A stretch of 64,000 nt of DNA from JALXCH01 sp964495805 (GTDB lineage: Bacteria; Calditrichota; Calditrichia; RBG-13-44-9). Location of the stretch: positions 23,337-87,336 of the forward strand of contig CAZBWV010000052.1 in the NCBI GenBank assembly GCA_964495805.1, read 5' to 3'. Positions within the stretch are counted from its first letter, which is position 1. Each line of letters starts with the position of its first letter. The notes under the pieces are model-generated. The model was not told the origin of the DNA. It worked only from the letters and a program-made list of their open reading frames with translations, and did not search any database. This document shows positions 1 through 9,731 of the stretch, one piece after another. A program made the translations under genes and the position numbers.

Positions 1-3000
1 CAAAAGATCTGGAAAAAGTTATTTATTACGAAGCGTATGTGGTTATTCAACCGGGTCGCACCAATTACAAGACCAGCGATGTGTTGACCGAGGAAGAATA
101 TCTCAACGTCATCGAAGGGCTTTCGCCGGAAGAACGGAATCTGCCGGATGACGACCCGGATAAATTCGTTGCCGGAATGGGTGGTGAAGCGATTCGCGAA
201 ATGCTGCGACGCATCGATGTGGACGAGCTCTCTGACCAGCTACGCATGGTACTGAAAACGGAAAAATCCAAACAGAAAAAACAGGAAGCCTTGAAGCGGC
301 TGAAAGTGGTGGAAGCTTTCCGCACCCGGGAAAACGGCGAACTGAAAAACCGTCCCGAGTGGATGGTGATGGATGTGATTCCGGTCATTCCGCCGGAATT
401 ACGCCCGCTGGTACCGCTGGAAGGCGGACGGTTTGCCACCAGCGATTTGAATGACCTGTATCGCCGGGTCATTATTCGTAACAATCGCCTGAAAAAACTA
501 ATCGAAATCAAAGCGCCGGAAGTGATTCTGCGCAACGAGAAACGCATGCTGCAGGAAGCCGTGGACGCCCTGTTCGATAACACCAAGCGAACCACTGCTG
601 TCCGCAGCGATGGCAACCGCCCGCTGAAATCCCTTTCCGATATGCTTCGTGGTAAGCAGGGACGGTTCCGCCTGAACCTGTTAGGAAAACGCGTGGATTA
701 TTCCGGTCGTTCTGTCATTGTGGTGGGACCCAAGTTAAAACTGTACGAATGCGGTTTGCCGAAAGAGATGGCGGTGGAGCTGTTCAAACCGTTTATCATT
801 CGCAAGCTGCAGGATCGGAAAGTGGTGAAAACGGTTAAAAGCGCCAAACGCATTGTGGAAAAGCGCGATGCGGTGGTGTTCGAAGTACTGGAAGAAATCA
901 TCAAAGATCATCCGGTGCTGCTGAACCGGGCACCCACACTGCACCGACTGGGTATCCAGGCTTTTCAACCGGTACTCATCGAAGGCAAAGCCATCGAGAT
1001 TCACCCGCTGGTGTGTGCAGCGTTCAATGCGGACTTCGACGGCGACCAGATGGCTGTGCATGTACCGCTTTCGTTCGAAGCCCAGATGGAAGCGCGGCTG
1101 CTCATGCTTTCGTCCCACAATATCCTATCCCCGGCTAACGGCCGACCGCTGGCCATTCCTTCTCAGGATATGGTACTGGGGAGTTACTACATCACAAAAG
1201 ATAAAGCCGGTGTGAAGGGCGAAGGAATGATTTTCGCCTCTCCGGAAGAAGTCCTGATTGCCCTGGATAACCGGAAAGTGGATTTGCACGCGCGAATTAA
1301 AGTGCGGGTGAACGGCGAAATCATCGAAACCACGGTGGGACGTGTGCTGTTCAATAGCATTGTACCGCCGGAAATGGGCTTCATCAATCAGGTGATGACC
1401 AAGAAGGCACTGGAGCGTCTGGTGGCCGAAGTTATGAAGAAAATTGGTAACCTGCGCACGGTGGAATTTCTGGATCGCCTGAAAGAAATGGGCTTCCGTT
1501 ACGCCACCCTGGGCGGACTGAGCATTGGGCTGGACGATGTGGTGATTCCCGAGAAAAAGGAAGAGATTATTGAGAAAGCTTATCGGGAAGTCCAGCAGTT
1601 AGAACAGCAGTATCAGATGGGTATCATCACCGATGGTGAACGCTATAATAAGGTCATCGACATCTGGACGCGAGTGACCGATCAGGTTTCCAACGAATTG
1701 TTCAAACTGTTACGCAGCCATAAGGACGGCTTCAACTCCCTGTACATGATGTCCGATTCCGGAGCCCGTGGTAGCCGCGAGCAGATTCGTCAGCTGGCGG
1801 GTATGCGTGGTCTGATGGCCAAACCGCAGAAGACGTTAACCGGTCAGACCGGTGAAATTATCGAAAACCCGATTACGGCAAACTTCTTCGAAGGTTTGTC
1901 GGTTCAGGAATACTTTATCTCCACGCATGGTGCGCGGAAGGGTCTGGCAGATACTGCCTTGAAGACGGCTGATGCCGGTTACCTGACCCGCCGTCTGGTG
2001 GATGTGGCACAGGATGTGATGATCACCGAGTACGATTGTGGCACCATCCTGGGGATTGAAACCTACCCGATTAAAGAAGGTGAACGAATCATCGAATCGC
2101 TGGCCGACCGTGTGCTGGGTCGTGTGTCGGTGGATGATGTGTACGATCCGCTGACCGGTGAGCTGGTGGTGAAGGCCGGTGAGCTGATTGACGAAGAAAA
2201 AGCAGCGGTCATTAACCAATCGGCCATCGAATCCATCAAGATCCGTTCCGTATTGACCTGTGAGGCGGAACGCGGTGTATGCGCCATGTGTTACGGGCGA
2301 AATCTGGCCACCGGACGTCTGGTGGAAATTGGTGAGGCAGTGGGTGTGATGGCCGCTCAGAGTATCGGCGAGCCGGGAACTCAGCTCACCCTGCGGACTT
2401 TCCACATTGGTGGTATCGCCGGTCGGATTGCTGCTCAGTCTCAGGTACAGGCTCGTTTCGATGGCAAAGTGAAATACGAAAACCTGCGCATCCTGGTGGG
2501 CGAAGAGGAAGACGAAGAAGGCAACATCGTCACCAAATCGCTGGCCATGGGGCAACACGGCCGCATTCACATTGTGGACAAAGAAGGTCGTTCGCTGGTG
2601 AAATACACCGTACCCGCCGGTGCCGATATTCTGGTGAAAGATGGCGAGGAAGTGAAGAAAGGCCAGATTCTGTTCGAATGGGATCCTTACTCCACTGTCA
2701 TTCTGGCCGAAACACCGGGTATTGTCCGCTTTGTGGATATTGTGGAGAATATTACCGCTCGCGAAGAGCTGGATGAACAGACGCTGCAGAAACAGCGAGT
2801 CATTATTGAATCCCGTAACAAGAATCTCAGTCCGCACATTCGCATTGAGGATGAGGAAGGCAATGAGCTGGGTACTTACATTCTGCCGGTAAAGGCGCAG
2901 ATTCGGGTACAGGATGGCCAGAAGGTGCGTGCCGGTGCGGTGCTGGCAAGGATTCCGCGGGAAACCAGCCGGACGCGCGACATCACCGGTGGTCTGCCCC

Positions 3001-3869
3001 GTGTGGCAGAACTGTTCGAAGCACGCAAGCCCAAAGAAGAAGCAGTGGTTAGCGAAATCGATGGTGTGGTGCGCTTTGGTTCCATCAAACGCGGTATCCG
3101 CGAAATTATTGTGGAAGGAACTCTGGAGAAGAAACGTTACCTGATCCCCTACAGCAAGCACGTGCTGGTACACAATGGGGATTATGTCAAAGCTGGCGAA
3201 ATGCTTACTTCCGGGTCCATCGCACCGCAGGACATCCTGAAGATTCTGGGTCCCAACAAGGTGCAGGAATATCTGGTAAACGAGATTCAGGAAGTGTACC
3301 GGTTGCAGGGTGTACGGATTGATGACAAGCACATCGAAGTGATTGTCCGCCAGATGATGCAGCGGGTACGAGTGATTGATCCGGGTGATACGCGCTTCCT
3401 GGAAGGCGATACCGTGAACAAACACACCTTTAAGGAAGAGAACGAAAAGATTCGCAACAAAGTGGTCATTACCGATCCGGGCGATTCCCGGTTCCGTAAA
3501 CGTCAGCTGGTGGATCGGATGAAGTTCGAATACACCAATCGCCAGCTGCAGAAGAACGACAAGAAACCGGCGGAGGCGCGTCCTGCCGAACCGGCCACGT
3601 CGGAACCGATTCTGCTGGGAATTACCCAGGCAGCCTTAACCACGGATAGCTTCATCAGTGCCGCTTCGTTCCAGGAAACCACCCGCGTGCTGACCGATGC
3701 GGCGGTGGCTGGCAAAGTGGATCGGTTGTACGGATTGAAAGAAAACGTGATTGTGGGGAACCTGATTCCTGCCGGTACCGGACTGAGCAAGTATCGACGG
3801 CTGCATGTGGAAGTGAAAACGGAAACCGGTGCGGAAGAGGAAGTGGAAGAGAAGCTGCCCGTGGAATAA
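1..3869 (+). CDS. rpoC: DNA-directed RNA polymerase subunit beta', 5' end cut off by window
   Basis: Large catalytic subunit of RNA polymerase. The reading frame is open from base 3 to the TAA at 3867-3869, so the N-terminal part (zinc-binding domain and start codon) lies before the window. The invariant catalytic motif NADFDGDQ, whose three Asp residues hold the active-site magnesium, is encoded at 1026-1049. A cysteine cluster matching the second zinc site (CEAERGVCAMC) is near 2262-2294. Bridge-helix and trigger-loop regions follow in the expected order, and the C-terminal tail is rich in Glu. An internal GTG at 39 is not the real start, because homology continues upstream of it. It is followed after 87 bases by rpsL, the usual order. 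The identification is certain; only the missing 5' end is unresolved. Confidence 0.98.
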   Translation, partial: KDLEKVIYYEAYVVIQPGRTNYKTSDVLTEEEYLNVIEGLSPEERNLPDDDPDKFVAGMGGEAIREMLRRIDVDELSDQLRMVLKTEKSKQKKQEALKRLKVVEAFRTRENGELKNRPEWMVMDVIPVIPPELRPLVPLEGGRFATSDLNDLYRRVIIRNNRLKKLIEIKAPEVILRNEKRMLQEAVDALFDNTKRTTAVRSDGNRPLKSLSDMLRGKQGRFRLNLLGKRVDYSGRSVIVVGPKLKLYECGLPKEMAVELFKPFIIRKLQDRKVVKTVKSAKRIVEKRDAVVFEVLEEIIKDHPVLLNRAPTLHRLGIQAFQPVLIEGKAIEIHPLVCAAFNADFDGDQMAVHVPLSFEAQMEARLLMLSSHNILSPANGRPLAIPSQDMVLGSYYITKDKAGVKGEGMIFASPEEVLIALDNRKVDLHARIKVRVNGEIIETTVGRVLFNSIVPPEMGFINQVMTKKALERLVAEVMKKIGNLRTVEFLDRLKEMGFRYATLGGLSIGLDDVVIPEKKEEIIEKAYREVQQLEQQYQMGIITDGERYNKVIDIWTRVTDQVSNELFKLLRSHKDGFNSLYMMSDSGARGSREQIRQLAGMRGLMAKPQKTLTGQTGEIIENPITANFFEGLSVQEYFISTHGARKGLADTALKTADAGYLTRRLVDVAQDVMITEYDCGTILGIETYPIKEGERIIESLADRVLGRVSVDDVYDPLTGELVVKAGELIDEEKAAVINQSAIESIKIRSVLTCEAERGVCAMCYGRNLATGRLVEIGEAVGVMAAQSIGEPGTQLTLRTFHIGGIAGRIAAQSQVQARFDGKVKYENLRILVGEEEDEEGNIVTKSLAMGQHGRIHIVDKEGRSLVKYTVPAGADILVKDGEEVKKGQILFEWDPYSTVILAETPGIVRFVDIVENITAREELDEQTLQKQRVIIESRNKNLSPHIRIEDEEGNELGTYILPVKAQIRVQDGQKVRAGAVLARIPRETSRTRDITGGLPRVAELFEARKPKEEAVVSEIDGVVRFGSIKRGIREIIVEGTLEKKRYLIPYSKHVLVHNGDYVKAGEMLTSGSIAPQDILKILGPNKVQEYLVNEIQEVYRLQGVRIDDKHIEVIVRQMMQRVRVIDPGDTRFLEGDTVNKHTFKEENEKIRNKVVITDPGDSRFRKRQLVDRMKFEYTNRQLQKNDKKPAEARPAEPATSEPILLGITQAALTTDSFISAASFQETTRVLTDAAVAGKVDRLYGLKENVIVGNLIPAGTGLSKYRRLHVEVKTETGAEEEVEEKLPVE

Positions 3870-3885
3870 GAAAATTAAAAATGAA

Positions 3886-3916
3886 TTGATAAATCAGGTT
3901 TCATGTGTTAAATTTT
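3886..3916 (+). promoter_or_regulatory. Candidate FCB-type promoter upstream of rpsL
   Basis: TTG at 3886-3888 is followed by 20 bases and TAAATTTT at 3909-3916, close to the Bacteroidota consensus TTG-N19..21-TAnnTTTG. It lies in the rpoC-rpsL gap, 40 bases before the rpsL start, and would drive the rpsL-fusA-S10 block independently of rpoBC. The pattern is seen directly; activity is inferred. Confidence 0.55.
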
Positions 3917-3956
3917 AAGTCTGTCGCTTTTTAAAAATAACGCTAAGGAGGTTGCG

Positions 3957-4331
3957 TTGCCGACAATTAATCAGTTGGTTCGTTTCGGGCGAAAACAGGT
4001 GATCAAGAAGAACAAAGCTCCCGCACTGGGAGGCAATCCGCAAAAGCGCGGTGTGTGCACACGCGTTTATACCACCACACCTAAAAAGCCTAATTCGGCT
4101 TTGCGGAAGGTAGCTCGTGTGCGTTTAACCAACGGGATTGAAGTCACCGCTTACATTCCCGGCGAAGGTCACAATCTGCAGGAGCACTCCATTGTGCTGA
4201 TTCGAGGTGGCCGTGTCAAAGACCTTCCGGGTGTGCGTTACCACATTATTCGCGGTACGCTGGATACCAGCGGTGTAAACGACCGCAAACAGAGTCGTTC
4301 CAAATACGGAACAAAGCGTCCCAAAAAATAA
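3957..4331 (+). CDS. rpsL: 30S ribosomal protein S12
   Basis: Protein of the decoding centre that monitors codon-anticodon pairing in the A site. The product is 124 aa, the normal family length. The signature PNSALRK is at residues 45-51 and the second decoding loop (GGRVKDLPG) is also intact. The lysines that mutate to streptomycin resistance in other bacteria (K43/K44 region and the K of RVKD) are the wild-type residues. The start is TTG at 3957, chosen because it gives the family N-terminus MPTINQLVR and lies behind AAGGAGG at 3945-3951. It is first in the str cluster, 19 bases before rpsG. Identification is certain. Confidence 0.98.
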   Translation: MPTINQLVRFGRKQVIKKNKAPALGGNPQKRGVCTRVYTTTPKKPNSALRKVARVRLTNGIEVTAYIPGEGHNLQEHSIVLIRGGRVKDLPGVRYHIIRGTLDTSGVNDRKQSRSKYGTKRPKK

Positions 4332-4350
4332 AAAGTAACCGGGGTTTTCC

Positions 4351-4818
4351 ATGAGAAGAAGAAGAGCACCAGAACGAAAAGTTTTACCCGATCCTAAATA
4401 TAAAAGCGAGCTGGTTACCAAGTTCATTAACGGGTTGATGTTAAAAGGGAAAAAAAGCAAGGCCGAAAAGATTTTTTACACGGCCATGGACATTATTGAA
4501 CAGAAGATGAAAAAGGATCCCCTGGAAGTTTTTAATAAGGCAATGGAGAATGTGGCGCCGGTACTGGAAGTTCGTTCCCGTCGGGTGGGTGGTGCCACAT
4601 ATCAGGTGCCGGTGGAAGTCCGTCCCAAGCGACGTCGTTCTCTGGCGATTCGCTGGTTGGTTGGGTTTGCCCGCAAACGCTCCGAACGAACCATGGCCGA
4701 GCGCCTGGCAAACGAACTGATGGCTGCTTACAAGGGTGAAGGTGCTTCCATTAAAAAGAAAGACGATACGCATCGTATGGCGGAAGCCAATAAAGCATTT
4801 GCTCATTTCCGATGGTAA
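4351..4818 (+). CDS. rpsG: 30S ribosomal protein S7
   Basis: Primary binding protein for the 3' major domain of 16S rRNA, located in the head of the small subunit near the E site and mRNA exit. The 155-residue product has the usual length and a very basic N-terminus (MRRRRAPER), followed by conserved sequence containing the RVGGATYQVP motif and the RPKRR stretch. ATG start. In enterobacteria S7 is the autogenous repressor of the str operon; no equivalent site could be verified here. It sits between rpsL (19 bases) and fusA (32 bases) in canonical order. Confidence 0.98.
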   Translation: MRRRRAPERKVLPDPKYKSELVTKFINGLMLKGKKSKAEKIFYTAMDIIEQKMKKDPLEVFNKAMENVAPVLEVRSRRVGGATYQVPVEVRPKRRRSLAIRWLVGFARKRSERTMAERLANELMAAYKGEGASIKKKDDTHRMAEANKAFAHFRW

Positions 4819-4850
4819 GGTCGATAGGGTAAGAGGAGAACAAAAGTTTC

Positions 4851-6938
4851 ATGGCTAAGCGGTATCCTTTAGAGAAAATACGCAATATTGGCATCATGGC
4901 ACATATTGATGCCGGTAAAACCACCACCACCGAGCGCATCCTGTTCTATACCGGGAAGCTGCATCGGATGGGTGAGGTGCACGAAGGATCCGCTACCATG
5001 GACTGGATGGAGCAGGAGAAGGAGAGAGGCATTACCATCACCTCTGCCGCAACCACCTGCATCTGGAATAATCATCGCATCAACATTATTGACACACCGG
5101 GACATGTGGATTTTACCGCCGAAGTGGAACGCTCTCTGCGGGTTCTGGATGGTGCGGTAGCGCTGTTTTGTGCTGTGGGCGGAGTTGAGCCGCAGTCCGA
5201 AACGGTGTGGCGCCAGGCGGATAAATACGGTGTACCCCGTATTGCCTTTGTGAACAAAATGGATCGCATCGGAGCGGATTTTTACAACGTGGTGGAAATG
5301 ATTAAATTGCGGTTAGGTGCCCGACCGGTTCCGGTGCAAATTCCCCTGGGCGAAGGCGACCTGTTTACCGGACTGGTGGACCTGATTAAAATGAAGGCGG
5401 TGATCTACGACGAAACCACCCTGGGTACCAAGTGGATTGAACAGGAAATTCCCAGAGATTTAACCGATCGGGTGGAAGAATATCGGAACAATCTGCTGGA
5501 GGTCGCTTCGGAATTCGATGACCATCTGATGGAAAAATATCTGGAAAACCAGGAGATTGGCGAAGATGAGCTGAAAAAAGCCATCCGGAAAGGCACGCTG
5601 GCGAACGAGATTGTTCCGGTGCTTCTTGGATCGGCGTTTAAAAATAAGGGAATTCAGCGTTTACTGGACGCCATTATCGATTATTTGCCCTCTCCGCTGG
5701 ATGTCCCGCCGGTTACCGGGATCGATCCCCGTAGCGAAAAACCGGTTACCCGTAAAGTTTCTGATGATGAGCCATTCACTGCCCTGGCATTCAAAATTAT
5801 GACGGACCCCTACGTGGGAAAATTAACCTATTTCCGGGTTTATTCCGGAGTGGCGAAGGCGGGCTCTTACGTGTACAATGCCAATTCGGGCAAAAAGGAG
5901 CGTCTGGGACGCATTCTGTACATGCATGCCAATCATCGGGAAGATGTGCAGGAAGTTTCCAGCGGCGATATAGCCGCGGCGGTGGGACTCAAGTTTACCC
6001 GCACCGGCGACACCCTGTGCGATCCCAAAAAGCCCATCATACTGGAATCCATGAAATTCCCCGAGCCGGTGATTTCGGTTGCCATTGAACCGAAATCCAA
6101 GGCTGACCAGGATAAATTAAACGAAGCACTGGCCAAATTGAGCGACGAGGATCCTACCTTCCGCGTAGCAACCGACGAGGAAACCGGACAGACGTTGATT
6201 AGCGGAATGGGCGAATTGCATCTGGAAATTATCGTGGACCGGTTGCTGCGGGAATTTAAGGTGGGTGCTCGCGTTGGACGGCCGCAGGTGGCTTACAAGG
6301 AAACCATCACCAGACCGGTGAAAACGGAAGGCAAATTCATTCGCCAGTCCGGTGGCAAAGGTCAGTACGGCCACGTGGTGATTGAAGTGGAGCCCAACGA
6401 AAAAGGCGCTGGATTTGAATTCGAAAACAAAATTGTAGGCGGCGTGATTCCCCGGGAATTTATCCCCGCGGTGAAGTTAGGTGTGGAAGATGCACTGAAA
6501 AACGGAGTATTGGCCGGGTATCCGGTGGTGGATGTAAAAGTACGTCTGGTGGATGGTTCGTATCACGAAGTGGACAGTAGCGAAATGGCGTTCCGAATTG
6601 CCGGTTCCATTGCCACCAAGGATGCGCTGAAAAAAGCCAATCCGATTTTATTGGAACCCATTATGGAAGTGGAAGTGGTGGTTCCGGAAGAATATTTGGG
6701 CGATGTGATTGGCGATTTGAATTCGCGTCGCGGAAAAGTGGCGGGAATTCTGCCTCGCAAAGATGCCCAGGTGGTGGAAGCGTTTGTTCCCTTGAGCGAG
6801 ATGTTTGGTTACGCAACGGCGCTACGTTCCTTAACTCAGGGCCGGGCTGTGTACACCATGCAGTTCGACCACTATGATGTGTTACCTGAAAATATTGCCC
6901 AACAAATCATTGAAAAAATATCGGGAAGAACTAATTAA
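4851..6938 (+). CDS. fusA: Translation elongation factor G
   Basis: GTPase that drives translocation of tRNAs and mRNA and helps recycle ribosomes. The 695-aa product carries the P-loop AHIDAGKT at residues 17-24, the switch-II motif DTPGH, the NKMD guanine-specificity motif and the later domains II-V in normal order, ending with the EF-G C-terminal fold. ATG start behind AGAGGAGAA. It is the only EF-G in the window and is full length, so it is likely the housekeeping copy rather than an EF-G2 paralogue. It lies between rpsG and rpsJ; no tuf gene follows, unlike many str operons that run fusA-tuf-rpsJ. Confidence 0.98.
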   Translation: MAKRYPLEKIRNIGIMAHIDAGKTTTTERILFYTGKLHRMGEVHEGSATMDWMEQEKERGITITSAATTCIWNNHRINIIDTPGHVDFTAEVERSLRVLDGAVALFCAVGGVEPQSETVWRQADKYGVPRIAFVNKMDRIGADFYNVVEMIKLRLGARPVPVQIPLGEGDLFTGLVDLIKMKAVIYDETTLGTKWIEQEIPRDLTDRVEEYRNNLLEVASEFDDHLMEKYLENQEIGEDELKKAIRKGTLANEIVPVLLGSAFKNKGIQRLLDAIIDYLPSPLDVPPVTGIDPRSEKPVTRKVSDDEPFTALAFKIMTDPYVGKLTYFRVYSGVAKAGSYVYNANSGKKERLGRILYMHANHREDVQEVSSGDIAAAVGLKFTRTGDTLCDPKKPIILESMKFPEPVISVAIEPKSKADQDKLNEALAKLSDEDPTFRVATDEETGQTLISGMGELHLEIIVDRLLREFKVGARVGRPQVAYKETITRPVKTEGKFIRQSGGKGQYGHVVIEVEPNEKGAGFEFENKIVGGVIPREFIPAVKLGVEDALKNGVLAGYPVVDVKVRLVDGSYHEVDSSEMAFRIAGSIATKDALKKANPILLEPIMEVEVVVPEEYLGDVIGDLNSRRGKVAGILPRKDAQVVEAFVPLSEMFGYATALRSLTQGRAVYTMQFDHYDVLPENIAQQIIEKISGRTN

Positions 6939-6950
6939 GGGGATTGCAAC

Positions 6951-7259
6951 GTGCCAGGACAAAGTATTCGCATTAAGCTAAAAGCATACGATTATCATCT
7001 GATCGACAAGTCGGCTGAGAAAATTATTACCACGGCCAAAGCAACCGGAGCGCTGATTTCCGGTCCCATTCCCTTGCCGACCAAACGCAGTGTTTATACC
7101 GTACTGCGTTCTCCGCATGTGGACAAAAAATCGCGCGAACAGTTTGAGATGCGCATTCACAAACGGTTGATCGATATTCACAACGCCACCAACAAAACCA
7201 TCGATCAGTTAATGAAGCTGGAATTACCGGCTGGTGTCGATATCGAAATAAAAACGTGA
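6951..7259 (+). CDS. rpsJ: 30S ribosomal protein S10
   Basis: S10 (NusE) is part of the 30S head and, outside the ribosome, binds NusB in transcription antitermination. The 102-residue product has the family N-terminus IRIKLKAYD and the conserved GPIPLPT motif. It starts with GTG at 6951, 12 bases after fusA and behind AAGGGG. In most bacteria it is the first gene of the S10 operon; here it follows fusA directly, with tuf absent, so the str and S10 clusters appear fused into one unit. Length and motifs leave no doubt. Confidence 0.97.
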   Translation: MPGQSIRIKLKAYDYHLIDKSAEKIITTAKATGALISGPIPLPTKRSVYTVLRSPHVDKKSREQFEMRIHKRLIDIHNATNKTIDQLMKLELPAGVDIEIKT

Positions 7260-7294
7260 ATTGGATAAAGAATTAATTTTGTTTGGAGAAAGTG

Positions 7295-7915
7295 ATGAGC
7301 GGATTGCTGGGTAAAAAAATTGGAATGACACGCATTTTCGACGAAACAGGCAACATGGTGCCGGTGACGGTCATCCAGGCCGGTCCTTGCTATGTTACCC
7401 AGATAAAGACCCGGGAGACCGACGGTTACGAAGCGGTTCAGTTGGGCTTTGGGGAGAAAAAAGAAAAAAATGTAACCCGACCCATCCTGGGGCATTTAAA
7501 GAAGGCGGGCGTACCGCCTGTGCGGAAGCTGAAAGAATTCCCTCCTTTTACCGACCGGGAACTGAAAGTGGGGGATGTGGTGACGGTGGAAATTTTCAAG
7601 CCGGGCGATACGGTGAAAGTGAGCGGAAATAGCAAGGGACGCGGATTTGCCGGTGTGGTGAAACGCCACGGATTCGGCGGCGGTCCCAAATCGCACGGGC
7701 AGTCCGACCGTTTGCGTGCCCCCGGATCGCTGGGACAAAGCTCCTATCCTTCCCGGGTGTTTAAGGGACTGAAAATGGCCGGACGAATGGGAAATCGACG
7801 TGTTTCGGTGAAGGGTCTGAAAGTGGTTAAAGTGGATGTGGAAAAGAATCTGCTATTCGTAAAGGGAGCCGTACCCGGTGCACGCAATAATTTCGTGGAA
7901 ATTTACAAAGCGTAA
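7295..7915 (+). CDS. rplC: 50S ribosomal protein L3
   Basis: Early 23S rRNA assembly protein with a long loop reaching the peptidyl-transferase centre. I choose ATG 7295 (206 aa), which gives the family N-terminus GLLGKKIGMT and lies 4 bases after GGAGAA; a TTG at 7283 would add only four residues. The tip-loop region (HGFGGGPKSHG near residue 125 and the following GSLGQSS stretch) is conserved. It is 35 bases after rpsJ and 27 before rplD, the standard S10-cluster order. Confidence 0.97.
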   Translation: MSGLLGKKIGMTRIFDETGNMVPVTVIQAGPCYVTQIKTRETDGYEAVQLGFGEKKEKNVTRPILGHLKKAGVPPVRKLKEFPPFTDRELKVGDVVTVEIFKPGDTVKVSGNSKGRGFAGVVKRHGFGGGPKSHGQSDRLRAPGSLGQSSYPSRVFKGLKMAGRMGNRRVSVKGLKVVKVDVEKNLLFVKGAVPGARNNFVEIYKA

Positions 7916-7942
7916 TGTTGAGAATAAGAACAGGAATGCACG

Positions 7943-8572
7943 ATGGAACTGAACGTTTATAAAATCGATGGAACCAAGACGGACGAGAAGGTGACACTGA
8001 ATCCGGCGGTATTCGAGATTGAGCCCAATGAGCATGTGGTTTATCTGGCAGTGAAGGCGTACCTGGCCAATCAGCGTCAGGGGACGCATTCCACCAAGAA
8101 CCGGGCGGCTGTGTCCGGTGGGGGTCGGAAACCGTTCCGTCAGAAGGGAACCGGTCGGGCACGCCAGGGAACCATCCGTGCACCGCATATGGTGGGCGGC
8201 GGTGTGGCTCACGGACCGCATCCCAGAGACTATCGCCAGAAACTGCCCAAAAAAGTAGTGCGTCTGGCTCGTCGTTCGGTGCTTTCGGACAAGGCTCGTA
8301 ACGAACAAATTCTGGTGGTGGAAGATTTTACCTTCGAAGAACCCAAAACCCGTCGGGTCGCCGAAATCCTGAATAACTTAAATCTGGATACAACCAAAGT
8401 GCTTTTCGTAACCCGGGATGTCGATTCCAATCTGGTGCTGTCGGCACGGAATATTCCTTATACCAAAGTCATTAAAGCACCGGAATTTTCCGTGTACGAT
8501 CTGCTGAATGCCCGGTATGTTGTATTTCAGAAAAGTGCGATTGACGTTGTAAATGAGGTGTTAGCCCAATGA
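7943..8572 (+). CDS. rplD: 50S ribosomal protein L4
   Basis: L4 binds domain I of 23S rRNA and its extended loop lines the narrowest part of the peptide exit tunnel. The 209-aa product has the tunnel loop with the GGGRKPFRQKGTGRARQG signature near residues 60-77, where macrolide-resistance mutations occur in other species; the residues here look wild type. The family is also the autogenous repressor of the S10 operon in E. coli, but no such leader was recognised. Its stop overlaps the rplW start (ATGA, 4 bases), which indicates translational coupling. Confidence 0.97.
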   Translation: MELNVYKIDGTKTDEKVTLNPAVFEIEPNEHVVYLAVKAYLANQRQGTHSTKNRAAVSGGGRKPFRQKGTGRARQGTIRAPHMVGGGVAHGPHPRDYRQKLPKKVVRLARRSVLSDKARNEQILVVEDFTFEEPKTRRVAEILNNLNLDTTKVLFVTRDVDSNLVLSARNIPYTKVIKAPEFSVYDLLNARYVVFQKSAIDVVNEVLAQ

Positions 8573-8871
8573 GAGATCCCAGAGAAATTATTATTCAGCC
8601 GGTATTAACCGAAAAAGCCATGCGTCTGACCGAAGAGCACAATGAGTATGTGTTTAAAGTAGCTCCGGATGCGAACAAGATTGAGATCAAATATGCGGTG
8701 GAAAAGCGGTTTGATGTAACGGTGAAAAAGGTACGCACCATCAACGTAAAACCGAAACCGCGTCAACGTTTCACCCGCACCGGCCGGGTGTCCGGTTACA
8801 CGCCACAGTGGAAAAAAGCCATTGTGACTCTTAAGGAAGGCGATAAATTAGATTTTCTGGAAAACGTATAA
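8569..8871 (+). CDS. rplW: 50S ribosomal protein L23
   Basis: L23 sits at the tunnel exit and is the docking site for trigger factor and signal recognition particle. The 100-residue product has the family N-terminal helix (IIIQPVLTEKAM) and the conserved C-terminal region GYTPQWKKAIVTL. ATG start inside the end of rplD (4-base overlap). A 21-base gap leads to rplB. Nothing unusual in length or composition. Confidence 0.97.
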   Translation: MRDPREIIIQPVLTEKAMRLTEEHNEYVFKVAPDANKIEIKYAVEKRFDVTVKKVRTINVKPKPRQRFTRTGRVSGYTPQWKKAIVTLKEGDKLDFLENV

Positions 8872-8892
8872 GGATAGTGTTGGAGACTCGGT

Positions 8893-9720
8893 ATGGGACT
8901 GAAAAAATATAAACCGATTACACCGGGGTTGCGCTTTCGGGTGGATGTAACCTTCGACGACATCACCAAAACCACGCCGGAACGTTCCCTGATTGAAGCA
9001 AAGAAGCGCACCGGCGGGCGAAACAACATGGGGCGGGTCACCGCCTGGCAACGCGGTGGCGGACACAAGCGGTATTACCGAATTATTGATTTCAAGCGGG
9101 ATAAGCACGGAATTCCCGCCACGGTTAAAGCCATTGAATACGATCCTAACCGTACTGCCCGCATTGCCCTGTTAGCCTATGCCGATGGCGAAAAACGTTA
9201 CATTCTTGCTCCCAATGGGCTGAAGGTGGGCGATCAGGTTATGTCCGGTGAGGATGCCCCCATTCGCGTGGGCAATGCCCTGCCGCTGGAAAAAATTCCG
9301 CTGGGAATGGCGGTCCACAATGTGGAATTGGTTCCGGGCAAAGGTGGCCAGGTGGCGCGCAGTGCCGGAAACGCTGCCCAGTTGATGGCAAAGGAAGGCA
9401 AATATGCTCTGTTGAAGATGCCCTCCGGCGAAATTCGTCGCTTTCGGCTGGAATGCTATGCCACCATCGGGCAGGTCGGAAATCTGGAGCATAGCAACGT
9501 GTCGTTAGGCAAGGCAGGCCGTTCGCGCTGGCTGGGGCGGCGCCCCCATGTGCGCGGTGTGGCTATGAACCCCATCGACCATCCCATGGGGGGTGGCGAA
9601 GGGAAAAGCTCTGGCGGACGTCATCCCTGTTCCCCCTGGGGACAGTTGTCCAAAGGTCTGAAAACCCGTAAGAAACATAAAAAATCGGATGCACTGATAG
9701 TTAAACGTCGTAATCAATAG
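8893..9720 (+). CDS. rplB: 50S ribosomal protein L2
   Basis: Highly conserved 23S rRNA-binding protein needed for subunit joining and peptidyl-transferase activity. The 275-aa product contains the C-terminal signature around HPMGGGEGKSSGGRH, including the histidine implicated in peptidyl-transfer function, plus the N-terminal GRNNMGRVTAWQRGGGHK region. ATG start. The following rpsS begins 11 bases later with its own ribosome-binding sequence inside the rplB stop region (AGGAGCG). Confidence 0.98.
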   Translation: MGLKKYKPITPGLRFRVDVTFDDITKTTPERSLIEAKKRTGGRNNMGRVTAWQRGGGHKRYYRIIDFKRDKHGIPATVKAIEYDPNRTARIALLAYADGEKRYILAPNGLKVGDQVMSGEDAPIRVGNALPLEKIPLGMAVHNVELVPGKGGQVARSAGNAAQLMAKEGKYALLKMPSGEIRRFRLECYATIGQVGNLEHSNVSLGKAGRSRWLGRRPHVRGVAMNPIDHPMGGGEGKSSGGRHPCSPWGQLSKGLKTRKKHKKSDALIVKRRNQ

Positions 9721-9731
9721 GAGCGATTCGT

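Noticed and set aside
1836..3425. 529-residue open frame on the - strand inside rpoC
   Set aside because: It is antisense to a highly conserved gene and its translation (His/Gln/Phe-rich) has no domain features; a shadow of codon bias.
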